64,000 nucleotides of DNA from assembly GCA_964490845.1 (NCBI GenBank), contig CAZBED010000002.1, positions 372,001 through 436,000 of the forward strand. The letters run 5' to 3'. The stretch comes from JADJSS01 sp964490845. GTDB taxonomy: Bacteria > Bacteroidota > Bacteroidia > Chitinophagales > JADIYW01. This document shows positions 58,599 to 64,000 of this stretch, piece by piece (the first letter of the stretch is position 1; every line of letters starts with the position of its first letter). The notes under the pieces are model-generated. The model did not search any database. It saw only the letters and a list, made by a program, of their open reading frames with translations, and was not told where the DNA came from. Both the position numbers and the translations under genes were made by a program.

Positions 58599-59495
58599 AT
58601 GTATCATATTCCAGTAATGCTCAGAGAGTGTATAGAAGGGTTGAACATACATCCGGACGGAATATATATAGACGTCACTTTTGGCGGAGGGGGACACAGT
58701 AAAAAAATACTCGGACAATTGAGTGAGAAGGGAAAACTGTTTGCATTCGATGTAGATGAAGATGCCAGACAGAATGTGCCGGACGATAAACGGTTCGTAT
58801 TAATACAAGCAAATTACAGACATCTAAAACGATTTTTAAAATTGCACGGCGTAACTCGGGTAAGCGGCATTTTGGCAGACTTTGGGATTTCATCTCACCA
58901 AATCGATGAACCCTCCAGAGGTTTCGCTACCCGCTTCGATGCAGAACTGGATATGCGCATGAACCGAAAGGAAGGAATGAGTGCTAAGGATGTTGTGAAC
59001 ACATACTCCGTTGAGCAACTTCAACATATTCTTGGATTTTACGGGGAAGTCATCAACGCCAAAACACTGGCTAATAAAATTGTAGAGCAACGGAACATTC
59101 AGGCAATAGAGACCACTAAAGATTTAGTGGAAATCTGCAAGACAGTTTCTAAAGGTATTGAAGTAAAATACCTGTCACAGGTTTTTCAGGCCATCAGAAT
59201 TGAAGTGAACGATGAGTTGAACGCCATCAAAGATTTTCTGAAACAAAGTGAAGAAGTTCTGGAACCCGGTGGAAGGCTGGTCATCATGAGTTACCATTCT
59301 CTGGAAGACAGGCTGACAAAAAATTTTATGAAGAGCGGAGTGTTTGAGGGTGAACCGGAAAAAGATGTCTTTGGCAGGTTTGAACATCATTTAAAAGTAA
59401 TTACCAAAAAACCAATAGAGGCGGGAACAGAAGAATTGAAAAGTAATCCAAGGGCGAGAAGTGCCAAATTGAGAATAGCAGAGAAAATAAACTAA
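58599..59495 (+). CDS. rsmH: 16S rRNA (cytosine-N4)-methyltransferase
   Basis: 298 residues. SAM motif I is GIYIDVTFGGGGHSKKILGQL, preceded by the MYHIPVML start. GILADFGISSHQID and the C-terminal MSYHSLEDRLTKNFM and NPRARSAKLRIAEKI are conserved. RsmH methylates C1402 of 16S rRNA. It is the second gene of the dcw cluster; its last base is the first base of the next gene's start codon. Confidence 0.96.
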   Translation: MYHIPVMLRECIEGLNIHPDGIYIDVTFGGGGHSKKILGQLSEKGKLFAFDVDEDARQNVPDDKRFVLIQANYRHLKRFLKLHGVTRVSGILADFGISSHQIDEPSRGFATRFDAELDMRMNRKEGMSAKDVVNTYSVEQLQHILGFYGEVINAKTLANKIVEQRNIQAIETTKDLVEICKTVSKGIEVKYLSQVFQAIRIEVNDELNAIKDFLKQSEEVLEPGGRLVIMSYHSLEDRLTKNFMKSGVFEGEPEKDVFGRFEHHLKVITKKPIEAGTEELKSNPRARSAKLRIAEKIN

Positions 59496-59878
59496 TGACG
59501 GAAGAGGAAGTACATATAGAAGCAACGGTGCAGGGAAACCGCATTCAGCGTGTAGTGGAGTCTGTATTGCGGGTATTTGGTATCGACGATTTCATTTCTT
59601 ATGCACAGGTGATGCATAACTACCTGTTTGTGGCAGCTATTGTCTTTATTGGTGTTTTGGAGATATTCAATACGCATCTGGCAGTAAGGCTGAACCGGAA
59701 TATTACCAAGAAACAAAATGATATAAAAGAACTGAGATGGGAATATGTAGGCGCTAAAACAGAACTGAACCTGAAGAGTAAACAATCGGAATTGCAAAAA
59801 GTACTGGAACCTTACGGATTGAAATCGTTACAGGAACCTCCTAAAAAGATAGAAGTAAAGAAAGGTCTATTAGAATAA
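59495..59878 (+). CDS. ftsL: FtsL-like division protein
   Basis: 127 residues. A cytosolic N-terminus precedes one membrane segment (YLFVAAIVFIGVLEIFNTHLAV, about residues 48-69) and a coiled coil (residues 70-110). FtsL joins FtsB and FtsQ and activates septal cell-wall synthesis. Identification rests on topology and its location between rsmH and ftsI, since FtsL sequences are poorly conserved. Confidence 0.82.
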   Translation: MTEEEVHIEATVQGNRIQRVVESVLRVFGIDDFISYAQVMHNYLFVAAIVFIGVLEIFNTHLAVRLNRNITKKQNDIKELRWEYVGAKTELNLKSKQSELQKVLEPYGLKSLQEPPKKIEVKKGLLE

Positions 59879-59947
59879 AAAGCAAGCAGCCGGATAGTAT
59901 GCAACAGGTAATTGCTACTGCACATTTGGCTACTTTATCCATATAAG

Positions 59948-62050
59948 ATGAATATAAAATCCAACATACTCATTCGAATCTACCTGATAGGCGGGTTGTG
60001 TACGGTATTTGGCATCATCGTATTGGGAAAGGTTTATCAGATTCAGACGTATAAAAATGGATACTGGAAATCATTGGCAGACAGTCTGACAACAGACTAT
60101 TTTGAGATACCCGCCGAACGCGGCAACATCTATTCATCGGATGATAAATTGTTGGCGACATCCGTTCCGTTTTTTGAATTACACGTGGATTTTGCTTCAA
60201 AAGCGATGACAGACGATATTTTCAAAGAAAATGTCGATTCACTGGCATATTATATGTGGAGCAAGTTTAATCAGAATACGGTCACCGGGTACAAGCGTCA
60301 GTTGATTAATGCCAGAAATCTGAAGAAGCGTTACTATCTGTTGTGCAGTAATGCTGACTATACATTATTGAAGGAAATAAAACAATGGCCGCTTTTTCGT
60401 GAAGGAAAGTTTAAGGGCGGATTGATTATTGAAACCCGACAAGAACGCACCAACCCTTATGGTTATCTGGCGCAGCGTACCATCGGACTGATTCGGGAAA
60501 ATGCTAAGGATATCGGGCTTGAAGAGGCTGCTGATTCCTTATTGAGCGGGACCAAAGGGAAAATCCTGAAACAAAAGATTGCAGGAGGAGAATGGATACC
60601 CATCAACAGAGACGGACAAATTGAACCTAAAAATGGATTTGATATCATCTCCACACTGGATTTGGGACTACAGGACATCACGGAAACAACTTTATTGCAG
60701 GCTGTTACTCAATATCAGGCGGAATATGGTTGTGCCATATTAATGGAAGTGAAGACTGGTGCCATCAGAGCAATGGCAAATCTAGGGAAAAATAAAAGCA
60801 ACGATGGCTTTTCCGAAAATTATAACTACGCGCTGGCACTTCGGTATGAACCCGGTTCTGTCTTTAAAACAGCCGCTTACCTGGCTTTGTTTGATGACGG
60901 ATACCTGACTCCTCAGGATTCCATTAATTCCAATCATGCATCTGCAAAATTCGGCAATGTGGTTTTAACAGATGACGGGCATAACACCCAGTATGATTTT
61001 CTGACACCCGGTAAAGCGCTCGCCATTTCTTCCAATGTGGCTATAGCCAAGTGGATTGTTCAGTATTACGGTAAAGACAAACAGAAATTATACGATAAGC
61101 TGGAACAGTTTGGACTGACGGCTAAAACACAAATTGATTTAAAAGGTGAAGTTTCTCCATTGATTCTGAAACCGGATAAATGGAGTGCAATCTCATTGCC
61201 GTGGATTGCACACGGCTACGAGGTTAAGTTTACACCGCTTCAGTTGCTGACATTTTACAATGCTATTGCCAACAACGGAACACGCATGAAGCCTTATCTG
61301 ATACAAAGTGTTCTGGATAACGGGAAGCAGGTTCGTGAGTATAAACCGCAAAGTACACAGCATAAAATCTGTAGCCCTAAAGCAGCTGAATTTGCTAAAG
61401 AAATCTTATTGCGTGTGGTCGAAGATGAAAATGGAACCGCCCGGAAAATTAAATCACCGTATTACCGTATTGCCGGTAAAACGGGAACCGCGAAAATGAG
61501 TACCGACCACAGCGGATATTCAGAAAAGAACCTGTCCACTTTCGTCGGTTTCTTTCCGTCTGAAAATCCGTTGTATTCCTGTATCGTAGTAATCGGTGGT
61601 GCGGAAGGACCCGGTACTACCGGTGGTGTGGTATCTGCTCCTGTATTCAAAACGATGGCGGATAAGATTATTACATCAAATATTACATCCAATAAAGCTA
61701 TTAATAAGGATTCGTCTTTAAGTAATAAAAAACTGCCGGTAGTTGCTGGTACGACAAATGCGGTAAAAGAATTGAATAAAAAATTCAACGTTCGCTATGA
61801 TTTTAAACAGAACTGGGAATATGCAAAACTGAAAAGTGACTCCGCTAAACATTTTTTCGTTTCGAAAATTCAGGTATCAAACAATATTGTGCCGAGTGTG
61901 AATGGAATGTTATTGGATGATGCGGTTTCTGTTTTGGAAAATTTAGGGATGAAGGTTGGGTTCGTCGGTAAAGGGAAAGTAGTGGGGCAGTCTGTTCCGG
62001 CCAATACCCCGGTTGTGAAAGGAAGTTACATACAATTAGTACTGAATTAG
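59948..62050 (+). CDS. ftsI: Division transpeptidase FtsI with C-terminal PASTA domain
   Basis: 700 residues from the ATG at 59948. An N-terminal membrane anchor (SNILIRIYLIGGLCTVFGIIVLG) is followed by the pedestal domain and the transpeptidase with active-site motifs PGSVFKTAAYLAL (Ser, about residue 298), SSN in AISSNVAIAKW and KTGTAKM (Lys-Thr-Gly). A PASTA-type repeat (VPSVNGMLLDDAVSVLENLGMKVGFVG) ends the protein. It crosslinks septal peptidoglycan. Its last base is the first base of the murE start codon. Confidence 0.95.
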   Translation: MNIKSNILIRIYLIGGLCTVFGIIVLGKVYQIQTYKNGYWKSLADSLTTDYFEIPAERGNIYSSDDKLLATSVPFFELHVDFASKAMTDDIFKENVDSLAYYMWSKFNQNTVTGYKRQLINARNLKKRYYLLCSNADYTLLKEIKQWPLFREGKFKGGLIIETRQERTNPYGYLAQRTIGLIRENAKDIGLEEAADSLLSGTKGKILKQKIAGGEWIPINRDGQIEPKNGFDIISTLDLGLQDITETTLLQAVTQYQAEYGCAILMEVKTGAIRAMANLGKNKSNDGFSENYNYALALRYEPGSVFKTAAYLALFDDGYLTPQDSINSNHASAKFGNVVLTDDGHNTQYDFLTPGKALAISSNVAIAKWIVQYYGKDKQKLYDKLEQFGLTAKTQIDLKGEVSPLILKPDKWSAISLPWIAHGYEVKFTPLQLLTFYNAIANNGTRMKPYLIQSVLDNGKQVREYKPQSTQHKICSPKAAEFAKEILLRVVEDENGTARKIKSPYYRIAGKTGTAKMSTDHSGYSEKNLSTFVGFFPSENPLYSCIVVIGGAEGPGTTGGVVSAPVFKTMADKIITSNITSNKAINKDSSLSNKKLPVVAGTTNAVKELNKKFNVRYDFKQNWEYAKLKSDSAKHFFVSKIQVSNNIVPSVNGMLLDDAVSVLENLGMKVGFVGKGKVVGQSVPANTPVVKGSYIQLVLN

Positions 62051-63516
62051 TGAAAATATTAAAAGACATACTGAAAAATATTCAGCCACAAAAGTTGGTG
62101 GGAGTGGATACCGTATCCGTGAATACGCTTCAACTGGATTCCCGTAAAGTAGGAAAAGGGGATGTGTTTTTTGCTATTAAAGGAACGGTTGTGGATGGAC
62201 ATGCATACCTGTCAAATGTGATTGAGCAGGGGGTGAGTGTCATTGTATGTGAAACGATGCCTGCCGAGTTACATCCTGAAGTTACCTATGTGGAAGTAAA
62301 AGATGCAAGAAGGGCATCGGCAGTAATGGCTTGTAATTATTACGACCACCCCTCGGAATCGCTGAAACTGGTTGGTGTAACCGGAACAAATGGCAAGACA
62401 TCTGTGGCCACACTACTCCATCAGATTTATACGGAGCGGCAATATAAAGTAGGATTACTCTCTACTATCGTCAATAAAATTAATCAGACAGAAATTCCAT
62501 CCACGCACACAACACCTGACCCGATTGCTATCAACGCATTGCTGCGCCGGATGGCTAATGAAGGCGTGCAATATGCATTTATGGAAGTCAGCTCTCATGC
62601 CGCGGATCAGGACAGGGTATTTGGGTTGCATTTCGCAGGTGGAATTTTTACCAACATAACACACGACCATCTGGATTATCACAAAACATTCCAGGAATAT
62701 ATTTACGCTAAGAAGAAATTTTTCGACCAGCTTCCGGATGCTGCTTTTGCCCTGACGAATATCGATGATAAGCGAGGGGATGTAATGCTCCAAAATACTA
62801 AAGCCAAAAAATATACGTATGCCATTAAGAGCCTTGCTGACTTTCGCTTTAAGATTTTGGAGAATGCCTTTACAGGATTAGTGATTCAATGCAATGAGAC
62901 GGAAGTGCATCTGAAGATGACAGGCCGCTTTAATGCTTATAATTTACTTGCGATTTATGCCACATGTGTTTTACTTGGGATGGAAAAAGAAGAAGCGTTA
63001 ATTGCCATTTCTACTTTAAAAGGAGCTGAAGGCAGATTTGACTGCATCACTTCTTCGTATCAAAAAATTATCGGTATTGTAGATTACGCGCATACGCCGG
63101 ATGCATTAAAAAATGTACTGGATACCATCAATGAAATCCGGACACACAATGAACAGGTGATTACTGTTGTGGGCTGTGGCGGCAATCGTGATAAAACGAA
63201 ACGTCCGGATATGGCACTTATTGCAAGTGAATTGTCTTCCAAGGTGATTCTGACATCCGATAATCCGCGTAATGAAAAAGCGGAGGACATCATACATGAT
63301 ATGAAAGCGGGAGTTCCGCCCCACAATTATAATAAAGTGATGTCTGTTACCGACAGGCGCGAAGCAATACGTGTTGCCTGTAATCTGGCAACAGAACGGG
63401 ATATCATTTTACTCGCAGGCAAAGGCCATGAAAAATACCAGGAGATAGATAATGTAAAATACCCTTTTGATGACAAGGCAATATTGCTGGAAACGTTTAA
63501 AGAACTACATAAATAA
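62050..63516 (+). CDS. murE: UDP-MurNAc-tripeptide synthetase MurE
   Basis: 488 residues starting at a GTG that shares a base with the ftsI stop (TAGTG). The ATP loop is GVTGTNGKTSVATLLHQ (about residue 110), HLDYHKTFQEY follows, and the specificity motif is DNPRNEKAEDI (about residue 403). DNPR is the signature of enzymes that add meso-diaminopimelate, so this cell wall is predicted to contain meso-DAP. mraY follows 6 bp later. Confidence 0.95.
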   Translation: MKILKDILKNIQPQKLVGVDTVSVNTLQLDSRKVGKGDVFFAIKGTVVDGHAYLSNVIEQGVSVIVCETMPAELHPEVTYVEVKDARRASAVMACNYYDHPSESLKLVGVTGTNGKTSVATLLHQIYTERQYKVGLLSTIVNKINQTEIPSTHTTPDPIAINALLRRMANEGVQYAFMEVSSHAADQDRVFGLHFAGGIFTNITHDHLDYHKTFQEYIYAKKKFFDQLPDAAFALTNIDDKRGDVMLQNTKAKKYTYAIKSLADFRFKILENAFTGLVIQCNETEVHLKMTGRFNAYNLLAIYATCVLLGMEKEEALIAISTLKGAEGRFDCITSSYQKIIGIVDYAHTPDALKNVLDTINEIRTHNEQVITVVGCGGNRDKTKRPDMALIASELSSKVILTSDNPRNEKAEDIIHDMKAGVPPHNYNKVMSVTDRREAIRVACNLATERDIILLAGKGHEKYQEIDNVKYPFDDKAILLETFKELHK

Positions 63517-63522
63517 GATAGT

Positions 63523-64000
63523 ATGCTTTATTACTTATTTAAATATCTGCAGGAAACATTCGGATTGACAGGCTCAAGGCTGTTTCAGTACATCTCTTTC
63601 CGCGCGTCTTTGGCAATCATTCTGTCACTGGTCATTTCCATGCTGATAGGACGAAGAATTATCCAATGGTTGCGAAAAATGCAAATCGGGGAGTCTGTCA
63701 GGGATTTAGGGCTGGAAGGCCAGATACAAAAGAAAGGAACGCCCACTATGGGCGGCGTCATTATTATTGCTGCGATTGTTGCTCCTACACTGCTGTTCGC
63801 CCGCTTGGATAATGTATATGTCATCTTGCTGCTGGTATCGACAGTATGGATGGGCGGTATCGGATTTTTAGATGATTATATAAAAGTATTTAAGAAAGAT
63901 AAGGAAGGGTTAAGAGGAATGTTTAAAATTCTAGCACAGGTGGTGCTGGGGCTCGTCGTCGGTTGTGTGTTGTATTTCCATCCTTCCGTGAAAGTGAGAG
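63523..64000 (+). CDS. mraY: Phospho-MurNAc-pentapeptide transferase MraY, 5' part
   Basis: 159 residues are present before the window ends. The protein starts MLYYLFKYLQETFGLTGSRLFQYISFRASLA; the conserved GTPTMGGVIII loop (about residues 71-81) and the Asp pair in GFLDDYIKV are visible. MraY makes lipid I by joining UDP-MurNAc-pentapeptide to undecaprenyl phosphate. It is the last recognisable gene of the window. Confidence 0.96.
   Translation, partial: MLYYLFKYLQETFGLTGSRLFQYISFRASLAIILSLVISMLIGRRIIQWLRKMQIGESVRDLGLEGQIQKKGTPTMGGVIIIAAIVAPTLLFARLDNVYVILLLVSTVWMGGIGFLDDYIKVFKKDKEGLRGMFKILAQVVLGLVVGCVLYFHPSVKVR

Overview
The window is chromosomal DNA from a member of the Bacteroidota, probably from the Chitinophagales/Saprospirales side of the phylum (class-level placement is inference). 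Support: genes lack Shine-Dalgarno sequences; several promoters fit the Bacteroidota -7 box TAnnTTTG; SusD-less but lipoprotein-rich accessory regions carry the short signal peptides ending in SC or AC typical of the phylum; map and infA sit between secY and rpmJ; and a DUF3570/DUF4266/ApbE/thioredoxin cluster is present. No rRNA, tRNA or CRISPR array was seen.

Layout. (1) 1-15035: the S10-spc-alpha ribosomal superoperon, all on +, from the 3' end of rpsJ to rplQ, closed by a strong terminator. It includes secY, map, infA and rpoA and two small genes (rpmD, rpmJ). (2) 15059-33708: mixed housekeeping and accessory genes: carA, an acyl-CoA dehydrogenase, a 592-bp gene-free stretch with nested palindromes and a gene remnant, an oxidoreductase facing a Crp-type regulator, a HEPN/MNT toxin-antitoxin pair, eno, a DivIC/FtsB-like protein, a sterol-desaturase-family enzyme, an M23 peptidase, a diheme cytochrome, a NagB-like/hydrolase fusion, the Fe-S carrier pair Mrp and NfuA-like, pyrF and a MoeB-rhodanese. 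(3) 34531-36585: a complete IS1595-family element with a KilA-N passenger gene, 25-bp terminal repeats and an 8-bp target duplication, inserted just upstream of a lipase-like lipoprotein gene. (4) 37862-50900: lpdA, odhB and sucA (2-oxoglutarate dehydrogenase components), interrupted by a LytTR/histidine-kinase pair that is divergent from a six-gene cluster of secreted proteins ending in a GH5-like glycosidase. (5) 51077-57819: rpsT, radC, a lipoprotein, a TolC remnant, a DEAD-box helicase and the thioredoxin-ApbE-DUF4266-DUF3570 operon. (6) 58113-64000: the start of the dcw cell-division cluster, mraZ-rsmH-ftsL-ftsI-murE-mraY, with MraZ-type boxes in its promoter.

The most unusual signal is a family of degenerate 7-bp tandem repeats. 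They appear in several intergenic gaps (between rpsC and rplP, rpoA and rplQ, before eno, before the DivIC-like gene, before rpsD, before sucA) and, strikingly, as five separate blocks inside odhB, where they encode the flexible linkers on both sides of the E1/E3-binding domain. The same kind of repeat therefore appears to have been spread through gaps and through a tolerant part of a core enzyme.

Start sites were moved inward from the longest reading frame where a family-consistent N-terminus, a terminator or a promoter argues for it (rplD, rpsQ, the methyltransferase at 19632, lpdA, rpsT, radC, mraZ, ftsI and some lipoproteins). All family assignments rest on reading the sequence; no database search was run.
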